Source: Levilactobacillus hammesii DSM 16381 (GTDB lineage: Bacteria > Bacillota > Bacilli > Lactobacillales > Lactobacillaceae). Taken from it: a DNA stretch of 64,000 nt. The number at the start of each line of letters is the position of its first letter. Position 1 is the first letter of the stretch. The translations under genes were made by a program, and so were the position numbers. The notes beneath the pieces were generated by a model. That model saw nothing but the letters and a program-made list of their open reading frames with translations. It did not search any database and was not told the origin of the DNA. The stretch is taken from the NCBI RefSeq assembly GCF_001434395.1, contig NZ_AZFS01000059.1, forward strand, positions 158,541 through 222,540, written 5' to 3'. Shown piece after piece: positions 54,352-62,883 of the stretch.

Positions 54352-54384
54352 AAAAAAGCTCAGACCTTTTACCGTCTGAGCTTT
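54352..54384 (-). terminator. Terminator after gnd
   Basis: AAAGCTCAGAC/GTCTGAGCTTT, perfect 11-bp stem, 8-nt loop, T-run on the minus strand. Confidence 0.85.
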
Positions 54385-54413
54385 CGTTTTTTGAGTTGAA
54401 TTAAAATTTAGAA

Positions 54414-55316
54414 TTACTTGATCTTGTCGACCGCATGGCCACCAAAACCATTCCGTAACGCCGAAACAACTTTACCCGTAAAGGTATCGTTTTCCATTGA
54501 ACGGTAACGCATCATCAACGCTAAGCTGATAACTGGAACTGGAACTTCTTGGTTGAGGGCTTCTTGTAACGTCCACTTACCTTCACCAGAACTGTGCATC
54601 GTTCCCCGAATTTCTTCAAGGTTGGCATCCTTAGAGAAGGCTTCTTGAGCCAATTCCATGAGCCATGAACGCACGACAGAACCGGAGTTCCACAGACGGG
54701 CAACTGCTTCGTTATCGTAGTCGAAGTCACTGTGTTCCAGAACATCGAACCCTTCACCGATAGCTTCCATCATCCCGTATTCAATACCATTGTGCACCAT
54801 CTTCAAGTAGTGACCTGAACCAGCAGCGCCGGTGTAAAGGTAACCATTTTCTTGAGCAATGCCTTCGAAGATTGGCTTCAGCGTTTCAAAGGCTTCAGCA
54901 CTGGTCCCACCAATCATGAAGTTCCCATCATGACGGGCACCAGATTGACCACCAGAGGTCCCACAATCGAAGAAGTTAATGCCCTTGGCTTCGGCCTTCT
55001 TGGCATCCGCAACGGAGTTTTGCCAGAAGGAATTCCCACCATCAACGATGTAATCGCCGGCACTTAATACCTCAGTCAACGTGGCAACAGTTGATTCAGT
55101 TGGCTTGCCAGCTGGCAACATCAACCAAACAACCTTAGGAGAAGGCAACTTGCTAAGCAAGTCGTCCAGTGACGTCGCAGCTTCTGCGCCGAATCCGGCA
55201 ACTTCTTTAACAAAATCCTTGTTCAAGTCAAATCCAACAACTTCGTGACCGTTGTCCATCATGTTTTGAGCTAAGTTGCTACCCATCTTACCTAATCCAA
55301 CTAATCCAATCTTCAT
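54414..55316 (-). CDS. gnd: 6-phosphogluconate dehydrogenase, decarboxylating, short type
   Basis: 300 aa, the short GndA/YqeC-type enzyme rather than the 470-aa form. Rossmann motif GLVGLGKMGSNLAQNM, DGGNSFWQNS, CGTSGGQSGARHDGNFMIGG (substrate loop) and SGHYLKMVHNGIEYGMM with the catalytic Lys and Asn. Converts 6-phosphogluconate to ribulose-5-phosphate and CO2 with NAD(P)+. Downstream of gluconokinase on the same strand, feeding gluconate to the phosphoketolase pathway. A cre-like site lies just upstream. Confidence 0.93.
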   Translation of the reverse strand: MKIGLVGLGKMGSNLAQNMMDNGHEVVGFDLNKDFVKEVAGFGAEAATSLDDLLSKLPSPKVVWLMLPAGKPTESTVATLTEVLSAGDYIVDGGNSFWQNSVADAKKAEAKGINFFDCGTSGGQSGARHDGNFMIGGTSAEAFETLKPIFEGIAQENGYLYTGAAGSGHYLKMVHNGIEYGMMEAIGEGFDVLEHSDFDYDNEAVARLWNSGSVVRSWLMELAQEAFSKDANLEEIRGTMHSSGEGKWTLQEALNQEVPVPVISLALMMRYRSMENDTFTGKVVSALRNGFGGHAVDKIK

Positions 55317-55354
55317 GGTATAAGTTCCTCTCTGCTTGAAAAAAGTAATATATC

Positions 55355-55368
55355 AGTTAACGCTTTCT
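55355..55368. promoter_or_regulatory. cre-like site upstream of gnd
   Basis: Minus-strand AGAAAGCGTTAACT, near-consensus; it overlaps an ATATCAGT element at 55350-55357. Confidence 0.45.
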
Positions 55369-55432
55369 ATTATATGAAAAAGTTTTACAAATTTCAAGCA
55401 GTTTTTGTAAATAAATCATCAAAACTAACAAT

Positions 55433-56971
55433 TTATTCCTTTGGTGCGCGTTTCCGTTGATATTCAGCGATACTGTCGTACTCAGTTTGTAACTTCCGAC
55501 CCAAACGAATGTAAATTGGCATAATTTCGCGGTAATTTTCGAAAGTTTCTGGGTTTGGCTTGTAAGTGTTCATCTTCCCGATAAACTTCTTAACGACTGA
55601 CAGGTCGTCCGCTAAGCCTAAACTAATCTGAGCAATAACCATGGCGCCCAGGCAACCACTTTCGAAGGCTTCTGGAATCGTCACAGGTTCTTCGAAAATG
55701 TCAGCCAACATTTGACGCCATAGTGGTGAGCGGGCAAAGCCCCCGGCAGCCAGAATAGCAGTTGGTTCCATGGCTTCCTTCAACGCCAATTCAACGGTGT
55801 AGAGGTTGTAAACAATCCCTTCCAAGGCAGCCCGAACCATGTGAGAACGGTTGTGTTGCCGCGTTAAACCAAAGTATGAAGCCCGGGCGTTACCATCCCA
55901 GATTGGGGCCCGTTCGCCACCTAAGAATGGGTGGAAGATCAGGCCATCGGAACCGGCTGGCACCTTGCTAGCAATTTCAGTCAGTAAGTCATATGGATCC
56001 TTACCTTCCTTCTTGGCTTGTGCCTTTTCAGGTGCAAAGAGGTTGTCCCGTACCCAACGGAAGACAATTCCCCCGTTGTTCACGGGTCCACCAATGATCC
56101 ACTTGCCTTGCATAACTGGGTAGCAGTAAATCCGGCCTTTAGGGTCGATTTGTGGCTTGTCAACGAAGGTCCGGACAGCACCGGAAGTCCCGATGGTAAC
56201 CGCCACTTCACCCTTGTTAATAGCGCCCAGACCGATTTCAGAGAGGGCCCCGTCAGTACCACCCATAATGAATGGCGTATCAGCAGAGAAGCCAATTTCC
56301 TTGGCAATTTCTGGGTGCAGGCCCTTCATCTGGTAAGTGGTGTCAACGAGTTCTGGCAATTGGTCACGCGTAATCCCCGTCAACTTCATGGATTCTTCGT
56401 CCCAGTCCATGGTGTGGATGTTGAAGAGACCCGTGGTAGAAGCCATGTTGGTTTCTTCTTTAAGTTGACCAAAGTACCGGTACAACAGGTATTCCTTCAA
56501 ACCAACCCAGTACTGGGTCTTCTTGTAGGTATCTGGGTGTTGTTCCTTGATCCATAGCAACTTGTAAACCACGCCCATTGGATGGGTTGGTAAACCAGTC
56601 CGCTTGTAAAGTTCCAAACCACTACCATCGGCAGCCATCTTGGAAGCAACCTTTTCAGAACGGTTGTCAGCCCACGTAATGGCCCGCGTCGTTGGCTTGT
56701 AGTCCTTGTCCATCCCAACCAAGCTGTGTTGCTGCGTTGACCAGGAAACCCCTAAGATTTTACCTTCTTTAGGGTCAGCCTTGGCCGTAACTTCCTTCAA
56801 GGCTTCAACGGAGGCGTCAAAGATCACATCTGGATCTTCTTCAGCCATGTCGGGGTTGTCTTGAATCAAGGGGTAAAGCTTGTTGGCATAGCCAAAGATT
56901 TCCCCATCAGTGTTGTACAGTACGGCTTTGGTACTCGTGGTACCAACGTCAATTCCGATTAAATAATCCAT
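55433..56971 (-). CDS. gntK: Gluconokinase, FGGY family
   Basis: 512 aa from the ATG at 56971 (AAAAGGAAG upstream; an in-frame TTG three codons earlier abuts the RBS). FGGY fold: YLIGIDVGTTSTKAVLYNTDGE, YPLIQDNPDMAEEDPD, GGTDGALSEIGLGAI, GEVAVTIGTSGAVR and AAGGFARSPLWRQMLADIF. Phosphorylates gluconate to 6-phosphogluconate, the substrate of the gnd product 116 nt downstream. Xylulokinase is the main alternative within the family. Confidence 0.9.
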   Translation of the reverse strand: MDYLIGIDVGTTSTKAVLYNTDGEIFGYANKLYPLIQDNPDMAEEDPDVIFDASVEALKEVTAKADPKEGKILGVSWSTQQHSLVGMDKDYKPTTRAITWADNRSEKVASKMAADGSGLELYKRTGLPTHPMGVVYKLLWIKEQHPDTYKKTQYWVGLKEYLLYRYFGQLKEETNMASTTGLFNIHTMDWDEESMKLTGITRDQLPELVDTTYQMKGLHPEIAKEIGFSADTPFIMGGTDGALSEIGLGAINKGEVAVTIGTSGAVRTFVDKPQIDPKGRIYCYPVMQGKWIIGGPVNNGGIVFRWVRDNLFAPEKAQAKKEGKDPYDLLTEIASKVPAGSDGLIFHPFLGGERAPIWDGNARASYFGLTRQHNRSHMVRAALEGIVYNLYTVELALKEAMEPTAILAAGGFARSPLWRQMLADIFEEPVTIPEAFESGCLGAMVIAQISLGLADDLSVVKKFIGKMNTYKPNPETFENYREIMPIYIRLGRKLQTEYDSIAEYQRKRAPKE

Positions 56972-57019
56972 AATTTTCAACTTCCTTTTATTTTGGCGAT
57001 TTTTGAAATGTCTACTTAA

Positions 57020-57407
57020 GTTTTTCGCTTCCGGAAGCCAGACGCCACCCGGTGAGGCAGACCTGAAGCCTGAGAGGCGGTCTTCAGGGCAACTTTGAAC
57101 CTCAAAAAACCGAGTTTCAAAGTTGGCCGTGGTCTAAGCTGGGAAAGAACCCCAGCTAAGTCCACCGACACGGGGTTCTGTCTGACTTCCTCCAGCTATC
57201 ACTCATTGACTGTTGTCATGTAGCCGGCGACGGTTGAAAATGGAACCCAGTGTCGATGCTGTTAGGCTGGTGATCTGCCAGTCTTACAGCATGGGACGCT
57301 GTCAAGACTCACGGTTTTAGTGGGGCTTGGCAGCGAGCTTGAAGACCGCTTTTTGGCTTCAAGTGTGCCCCACAGGGTGGAATTTCCAACCGTCAGAGGC
57401 GAAAAAC
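57020..57407. repeat. Structured element with 9-bp terminal inverted repeats
   Basis: GTTTTTCGC (57020-57028) and GCGAAAAAC (57399-57407) are perfect inverted ends. Inside: CAACTTTGAA/TTCAAAGTTG (57090-57125), CTGAAG/CTTCAG (57063-57087), CTAAGCTGGG/CCCAGCTAAG, and a multibranch: GACGGTTGAAA with TTTCCAACCGTC (57229-57238, 57384-57395) enclosing ATGCTGT/ACAGCAT (57256-57292) and GTGGGGC/GCCCCAC (57320-57373), the latter containing CTTGAAG/CTTCAAG. No supportable coding frame. Either an intergenic mobile repeat or a structured RNA. Confidence 0.75.
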
Positions 57408-57438
57408 AGCGTACACAGTGTGCGGCGTTAGGATATAA

Positions 57439-57478
57439 ACGGGGCCACGTGCCCCCAATTAGCAGCACATGGTCCCGT
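57439..57478 (-). terminator. Hairpin downstream of the 2-hydroxyacid dehydrogenase gene
   Basis: AACGGG/CCCGTT outer arms with inner GGCCACGTGC pairing, 13 nt past the stop at 57491. The following minus-strand tail TTTATAT is short, so it is only a probable terminator. Confidence 0.5.
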
Positions 57479-57490
57479 TCGGCCTGTTTA

Positions 57491-58483
57491 CTAGGCTAAA
57501 GTACTTGTTAATTCACGAACCAACGGCTTGTTGGCAACAATATTCTTCACATCGCTGACACACTTTTCACCCATCCCGTGAAGGCATTCGTAGGTGTAAG
57601 CGGAGGTATGTGGCGTCAATAATACGCGGTCGTTTTGCAGTAATGGTGAAGTTGCCCGAACTGGTTCAACTTCAACAGCATCGGCAGCATAGCCAGCAAC
57701 CTTACCAGACTTGATTCCGTCTAAGAGAGCAGTCTCGTCAATGAGGGCCCCACGTGCGTTGTTGCACAGGTAAACACCCTTCTTCATCTTGGCGATCTTC
57801 TTAGCGTCGATCAAATGGTAGTTACCGTCGTTCAAAGAAGCGTTCAATGAGATGTAGTCGGCCTTTTCCAACAGCGTATCCAAGTCAACGCGTTCAACGT
57901 TGTGGCTCTTTAACCAGCCAGCTGGTGCCTTAGGATCTGGGTCGTTAACCAAGATTGGGCCACCAAATACACTGAATAATTCTGCAACCCGGCTACCAAT
58001 GTTCCCACAGCCGATAACCCCGAAGGTCTTGCCAGATAATTCATTACCCATGAATTCGGCACGGTCTTCGTAACGGTCATCCCGTTCGCGTTCTGCGGAT
58101 TGAACCGTCCGACGAACTAACGTCATCAAGTTAGCCAATTCGTTTTCAGCAACGGAGTCCCGTTCAACCAGTTGTGGCACGATAGCAACCTTAGTCCCAT
58201 GTTCCTTGGCAGCTTTGATATCAACGTTGTTGAAGCCGATACCGTGACGAGAAATCAGTAAGGTTTCGTCCTTGTTGTCAAAGAATTCCTTGTTAAACAT
58301 TGGCGTAACGGAAGCAATGATAATGTTGTAGCCATTTAATTCCTTGGCTAATGACTTACCATCGATGTCAGTAGGCAGCATGAACCGCTTAACTTCACCG
58401 ATTTCTTCGATTTGTTGCCAGTGTTCCTTGAAGACTTGTCCAAAACTACTTGAGTTAACCACCGCAATTTTATATTGTGCCAT
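57491..58483 (-). CDS. D-isomer-specific 2-hydroxyacid dehydrogenase, possible 2-ketogluconate reductase
   Basis: 330 aa from the ATG at 58483 (GGAGG 10 nt upstream). NAD-binding GVIGCGNIGSRVAELF (about 151-166) and the catalytic triad Arg in NNARGALIDE, Glu in DAVEVEPV and His in LTPHTSAYT. The family includes D-lactate, glyoxylate and 2-ketogluconate reductases. The neighbouring gntK and gnd make 2-ketogluconate to gluconate reduction attractive, but this is context only. Confidence 0.85.
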   Translation of the reverse strand: MAQYKIAVVNSSSFGQVFKEHWQQIEEIGEVKRFMLPTDIDGKSLAKELNGYNIIIASVTPMFNKEFFDNKDETLLISRHGIGFNNVDIKAAKEHGTKVAIVPQLVERDSVAENELANLMTLVRRTVQSAERERDDRYEDRAEFMGNELSGKTFGVIGCGNIGSRVAELFSVFGGPILVNDPDPKAPAGWLKSHNVERVDLDTLLEKADYISLNASLNDGNYHLIDAKKIAKMKKGVYLCNNARGALIDETALLDGIKSGKVAGYAADAVEVEPVRATSPLLQNDRVLLTPHTSAYTYECLHGMGEKCVSDVKNIVANKPLVRELTSTLA

Positions 58484-58590
58484 TTTCCAAAAACCTCCAA
58501 AATAATTAAATTCAAATTCAATCTTACACCTAGCGCTCCCTAAATATGCGTATAATGTCAATAGACATCTTGTTAGGAGGCTACTTCTTT

Positions 58591-59265
58591 ATGAAAACAA
58601 TTACCATTGATTTCGTCCGTCACGGGCAAACCATCTTCAACACCATGGATAAACTCCAGGGCTGGGCTGATTCACCACTCACGGCGAATGGAATCGCAAC
58701 GGCCGATCAAGTCGGCCAGTTGCTCAAGAATACTCACTATCAAAGCTACCATTCATCCGACCTCAAACGCGCCATCGATACCGCTAAACATATCATTCAG
58801 CCGAATCGGTTTCTTCAAGCGGAACCGGAACAACACGAAGATTTTCGTGAAGTCTTCTTCGGTTCCTATGAAGGCTTGGACTTTCACCAGGCCTGGATTG
58901 AAGTCGGCGAGCACCAACAGCTGGGCTGTCGGACGCAAGCCGAGATCATCCAGAAATACTCATTTGACGCCGCACGAGACGCCATGCATGCTGCGGACCC
59001 CCGCCACCTGTCTGAGGATGGTGCCACGTTCAGTAGCCGCGTCGACCGTGGTATTCAGGAGTTACTCACTGAAGCCCACGATGGCGACCGGCTACTCGTG
59101 GTCACTCATGGCACCTTGATTCGCTCGCTGGTGCTGCGGTATGGTCCTGACTTTGACGCCCTCACCAACTTCCCGGTCAATGGTGGGATTACCACCTTAG
59201 AAGCACAGGCCGTTGACGAGCACCAATTCAGCGGTAAGATTACCGCTTACAATCGGCAGGATTAG
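58591..59265 (+). CDS. Histidine phosphatase family protein (phosphoglycerate mutase-like)
   Basis: 224 aa from the ATG at 58591, with AGGAGG 9 nt upstream. Phospho-acceptor motif DFVRHGQTIFN at the N-terminus, second Arg/His region SSDLKRAIDTA and VVTHGTLIRSL near the end. It looks like a GpmB/CobC-type broad phosphatase rather than the glycolytic dPGM. TATAAT at 58551-58556 is a candidate -10. It overlaps the convergent epimerase gene by 4 bp. Confidence 0.87.
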   Translation: MKTITIDFVRHGQTIFNTMDKLQGWADSPLTANGIATADQVGQLLKNTHYQSYHSSDLKRAIDTAKHIIQPNRFLQAEPEQHEDFREVFFGSYEGLDFHQAWIEVGEHQQLGCRTQAEIIQKYSFDAARDAMHAADPRHLSEDGATFSSRVDRGIQELLTEAHDGDRLLVVTHGTLIRSLVLRYGPDFDALTNFPVNGGITTLEAQAVDEHQFSGKITAYNRQD

Positions 59266-60143
59266 TCTTTAACGTGGATGTCGTAAGCCATGGTTTCAGT
59301 CTGGCCGGCAGCCACATGGTGGTTCCCTTCCTTACTCTTCAGCTCACGCAGGTCGCCGGAAACATCTGGCAGACCATTGAATGGTTCGATACACAGGAAT
59401 GGTGCATTGGCACCTTCCTTGGTCCACAGGGTCACGTAGTCAAAGTCCTTCACGTCTAACGTAATGGACTTGCCACTGGTCTTAGACCGCAGCGTAACGT
59501 GTTCCAAACCTGGGGCACTCAGAATGATCAAACCATCGTCAAACATCGGATAGTTCAAATCAATCACGCCATTTTCATTCTTGACAGGCAAGCTCTTGCC
59601 GCTCCGGAATGGATTTGGCGTTTTTACGATCTCAAAGTGGGTTAAGTCTTGTGGTGCCGGCGTTAAGGCCACTTGGTAATCCGTAAACTGTTCGCCATCT
59701 GAGAATGGCACGTTGAATGCTGGGTGAGACCCTAAGGAGAAGGAAAGATCCTTAGTATCATGGTTCTTGACATCAAACTTCAGGTTCAAGCCGTCAGCCG
59801 TTAAGCTAAAGGTCACTTGCAGTTCGAAATCAAAGGGATACATTTTTTTCGTGTCGTCATCAGCACGGGCTGACAAAGTCACTGCTGAGTCAGTCTGATT
59901 GGCAACGGCAAACGTTAAGCCGCTGACAAAGCCGTGTTGAGGCATGTCGAACTTTTGGCCATCAATCAAGTAGCTGTCTTCGTTTGAACGACCAATTGCC
60001 GGGAATAATACCGGCGCATGCTTTGGCCAGAGATCATTGTTCCACATTAAATCACGACCTGTAGTCTGATCCACAAAATGGGTTAACTCGGCTCCAACTT
60101 CATTAATCGCAACCCGAAAGCGACTGTTTTGAATGGTGATCAT
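59262..60143 (-). CDS. Aldose 1-epimerase family protein (LacX/YeaD-like)
   Basis: 293 aa from the ATG at 60143 (GAGGAG upstream). Galactose mutarotase-like beta-supersandwich: SRFRVAINEVGAELTHFVDQTTGRDLMWNND, MPQHGFVSG, SLGSHPAFNVPF (family His) and CIEPFNGLPDVSG (catalytic Glu). It probably interconverts sugar anomers, possibly of uronates, given its place after the polyol dehydrogenase. Substrate unproven. Confidence 0.87.
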   Translation of the reverse strand: MITIQNSRFRVAINEVGAELTHFVDQTTGRDLMWNNDLWPKHAPVLFPAIGRSNEDSYLIDGQKFDMPQHGFVSGLTFAVANQTDSAVTLSARADDDTKKMYPFDFELQVTFSLTADGLNLKFDVKNHDTKDLSFSLGSHPAFNVPFSDGEQFTDYQVALTPAPQDLTHFEIVKTPNPFRSGKSLPVKNENGVIDLNYPMFDDGLIILSAPGLEHVTLRSKTSGKSITLDVKDFDYVTLWTKEGANAPFLCIEPFNGLPDVSGDLRELKSKEGNHHVAAGQTETMAYDIHVKD

Positions 60144-60194
60144 AAACTTCTCACTCCTCATAAATTCTAAGCGACGACCGACAATTTTTATGGT

Positions 60195-61823
60195 TTACTT
60201 TGCGTGCTTTGCTAAGGCATCTTCGATGGTCTTAACGATAGCACCCTTACCAGCAATCATTTGACTGAAGTAGTTTTCAACCTTTTCACCCAAACCAACT
60301 GCGTAGAGGTCTTGACCAAAGATAGCCTTGTTCGTCAAGATGTCCTTCAAGTGTGCGTGAACATCGGTTGGTTCGCCCAACTTGATGTCACCAACATACT
60401 TCTTCAAGTCGTCCATCATTGGATCTGGACTTGGTTCGAAGGCTTCACCCTCATCGTTAACTGCCATCAAGTAACGGAACCAGCCGGCAATCGTCAATGG
60501 GATGAATTCCAAAGTCGAAGGATCGAAGCCATCGCGGTCAACGTATTGCTTGATCGTTACCCCGTAACGAACTGGGATCTTCTGTGACGTATCGGTAGCA
60601 ATCCGTTGTGGTGTATCAGGAATGTATGGGTTAGGCAAACGCTTGGTAACCAATTGGTCGATGAATTCCTTAGGGTTGATAACCTTAGGATCCGTCACAA
60701 CTGGTAAGCCTTCAACGTAACCAATTTGCTTGATAACGCCAACCAGGTCATCATTTTGTAATTCGTCAGAAATTGACTTGAATTGCAGAACGCTACCAAA
60801 GATAGCCAATGACGTGTGCAGTGGGTTCAAGCAGGTGGTAACTTTCATTTCATCTGCTTCGCCAACCGTCTTACGATCAGTCATAATAACACCGGCATCT
60901 TCAAACTTTGGCCGACCATTAGGGAAGTTGTCTTCTACAACTAAGTAGTGAACTTCTTCAGTGTTGGTGAATGGGGCAATGTTGGTGTGCTTAGGCGTGT
61001 GAATGATCGTGTAATCTTCAAAGCCTGAGTCCTTCAACTTAGCACTAACGGCTTCAGAAGGATTTGGCGTAATCCGGTCGATCATGGACAGTGGGAAACT
61101 GATCTTCTTGCTGTCTTGTAAGTAGTCTAAGAAGTCTTGGCCCACAAAGCCATTTTCTTTCCAGCCCTTGGCAATCGTCAAGACACTGTCCTTTAACTTG
61201 TCCCCGTTGTTGGAGAAGTTATCGGTACTCATCAACGTTAATGGCGTTGCACCATTTTGGAAACGACCTAACAGTAAGGCAACTAAACCAGCCATGTTCC
61301 CCTTAGGAGCGGCAGGACCAGCAGCCAAGTCAGCCTTGGTTAAGTCATTCAAGTCACCAGCAACCGTCTTTAAGTTGTAGCCCTTTTCAGTGATTGAGAA
61401 GGAAACCACTTGCAGTGAAGGTGCCTTGAAGATTTCTTGCATCCGTTTCCAATCAGCTTCGCGCGCTGGGGTAGCGAAGAGTGATTCCGTAACTGATGCA
61501 AATAATTCTTTGTCAAAATTCCCATCGGCTTTAGTGATAACACGTAAAACCCGGTCATTAAATGGCTTGTAAACACCATCAACAACAGAATTGTCGTAAG
61601 TATCAGCCACGATAACCCCAGAATCTAATTCGCCTTTTTCAATTAAAGTGTTCGCAATGGCTGCGTGGAACGCACGGAACAAGTTCCCCCCACCAAAGTG
61701 AACCCAACGTGGGTGTTCATTTGTTGCTGTCCGCAACTTGTCTTGATCATAAGTAGGAACCGTAATCCCGGCCGCTGCAAAAGCCGCCTTGTTGTTTAAG
61801 TAATCATCCGTTAGTTTAACCAT
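60195..61823 (-). CDS. uxuB: Fructuronate reductase (mannitol dehydrogenase family)
   Basis: 542 aa from the ATG at 61823, following AAAGGGCGG. Long-chain polyol dehydrogenase: Rossmann segment PRWVHFGGGNLFRAFHAAIANTL, LMSTDNFSNNGDKLKDSVL, and PLSMIDRITPNPS, where the family catalytic Lys region begins. NADH-dependent reduction of D-fructuronate to D-mannonate links UxaC/UxaE to UxuA, both encoded in the window. Mannitol dehydrogenase is the alternative; pathway fit and length favour fructuronate reductase. An operator candidate lies about 300 nt upstream. Confidence 0.87.
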   Translation of the reverse strand: MVKLTDDYLNNKAAFAAAGITVPTYDQDKLRTATNEHPRWVHFGGGNLFRAFHAAIANTLIEKGELDSGVIVADTYDNSVVDGVYKPFNDRVLRVITKADGNFDKELFASVTESLFATPAREADWKRMQEIFKAPSLQVVSFSITEKGYNLKTVAGDLNDLTKADLAAGPAAPKGNMAGLVALLLGRFQNGATPLTLMSTDNFSNNGDKLKDSVLTIAKGWKENGFVGQDFLDYLQDSKKISFPLSMIDRITPNPSEAVSAKLKDSGFEDYTIIHTPKHTNIAPFTNTEEVHYLVVEDNFPNGRPKFEDAGVIMTDRKTVGEADEMKVTTCLNPLHTSLAIFGSVLQFKSISDELQNDDLVGVIKQIGYVEGLPVVTDPKVINPKEFIDQLVTKRLPNPYIPDTPQRIATDTSQKIPVRYGVTIKQYVDRDGFDPSTLEFIPLTIAGWFRYLMAVNDEGEAFEPSPDPMMDDLKKYVGDIKLGEPTDVHAHLKDILTNKAIFGQDLYAVGLGEKVENYFSQMIAGKGAIVKTIEDALAKHAK

Positions 61824-61905
61824 CTGAAACCGCCCTTTCGTATTGTCAAAGTATCGAACTGTTAAATTCAACTAATGGTCGAACAATCAGCACCGCCCAA
61901 CTAAT

Positions 61906-61915
61906 ATACTAGTAT
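61906..61915. promoter_or_regulatory. ATACTAGTAT palindrome upstream of uxuB
   Basis: Perfect 10-bp palindrome 83 nt before the start. Read on the minus strand it is followed by ATTAG, so it may include a -10 (TATATT), or it may be a regulator site. Confidence 0.4.
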
Positions 61916-62125
61916 GACAGTGTAACCGATTTCATAATACAATATTATCAGAAATTGTCAACCTTTATTCTTCGTCTAAAATCGACCTCAGCTTAGGAAC
62001 ACCAGTGACTTAAGCGAAATTGTAAAGTTTGTCGCCTTTTGAAAATATTTTGCCAAACTCAAATATCTAGTACATTAGTTATGCACATCAATAAAGTTAG
62101 CGCTACCATTTTAATATGTATAAAA

Positions 62126-62139
62126 TGTTAACGTGAACA
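62126..62139. promoter_or_regulatory. Candidate LacI-type operator upstream of uxuB
   Basis: TGTTAACGTGAACA, one base from a perfect 14-bp palindrome. It lies about 300 nt before uxuB and 70 nt past the HD gene terminator. The 61824-62210 gap has no gene. Confidence 0.55.
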
Positions 62140-62210
62140 TTGCGTACAGTCACAGTATATCACTTGCCACAGAATCTTTAAATCCCTAACTTTGACTTGC
62201 CGGCAAATAA

Positions 62211-62238
62211 AAACGCGAAAGCCTATGCCTTCGCGTTC
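62211..62238 (-). terminator. Terminator overlapping the end of the HD-domain gene
   Basis: Minus-strand AACGCGAAGG/CTTTCGCGTT followed by TTTTATTT; the left arm lies in the last codons of the gene. Confidence 0.75.
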
Positions 62239-62882
62239 CATTCCGCTTTATATTCTGCTAAAAAGTCTAACATGACCTGTTGCCGGTGTTCAGCCATTTT
62301 TTTAGCTGCCTCAGTATTCATTAAATCCTTCAATGTCAGCAATTTTTCGTAAAAGTGGTTAATAATCGTTTCATTGTTAAGATTACGATACTCCGCATGC
62401 GTCATTTCAGTGCGCGGTTGAATGGCGGGATCGTAAATTTTTTCGCCAAAGTGCCCCCCAAAATAGATCGCACGTGAGATACCAATAGCGCCAATGGCAT
62501 CCAGTCGATCGGCATCTTGGACAATCTTGCCCTCCAATGGCAGGGGCTTCGCCGTTCCATCCAACGTCTTATGATAAGACATGTTATCCATAATCAAAAA
62601 GATCGTCTCAATCTGGTCCGTGGTAAAGCTCTGTTGGGCTAAGAAGTAACGCACTTCCTTGCTGGCTTGCGCGGTATCGGCCACTAGCTTTTCATCAATC
62701 ACATCGTGAAGATAGGCCGCGGTTACCGTTAAGACGCGATCGGCTTCAGGATACTGTTGCACTAAGCGATCGGCCAGGCCAACCACACGTTGGATGTGAT
62801 CGAACCCATGTCCCGTTTCATCGTCACCCATTTTGGACTTAGAAAATTGTTGAACGGCGGCTAAAATCTCTGTTTCTGTCAT
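62223..62882 (-). CDS. HD-domain phosphohydrolase
   Basis: 219 aa from the ATG at 62882. HD metal ligands are visible: HGFDHIQRVVGLADRL (His), TAAYLHDVIDEKL (His-Asp) and QDADRLDAIGAIGISRAIYFGG (Asp). This is the YedJ/PF01966-type small HD hydrolase, likely acting on nucleotides. Its start lies 1 nt after the TetR stop and AAAGGAG is within the end of that gene, so the two are co-transcribed and probably coupled. Confidence 0.87.
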   Translation of the reverse strand: MTETEILAAVQQFSKSKMGDDETGHGFDHIQRVVGLADRLVQQYPEADRVLTVTAAYLHDVIDEKLVADTAQASKEVRYFLAQQSFTTDQIETIFLIMDNMSYHKTLDGTAKPLPLEGKIVQDADRLDAIGAIGISRAIYFGGHFGEKIYDPAIQPRTEMTHAEYRNLNNETIINHFYEKLLTLKDLMNTEAAKKMAEHRQQVMLDFLAEYKAEWNAKA

Positions 62883-62883
62883 A

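Noticed and set aside
54120-54404. 94-codon plus-strand frame between GH31 and gnd
   Set aside because: No RBS, no family, and it runs through the gnd terminator hairpin.
57262-57468. 68-codon minus-strand frame in the structured element
   Set aside because: It covers paired arms of the element and has no RBS; structure explains the sequence better than coding.
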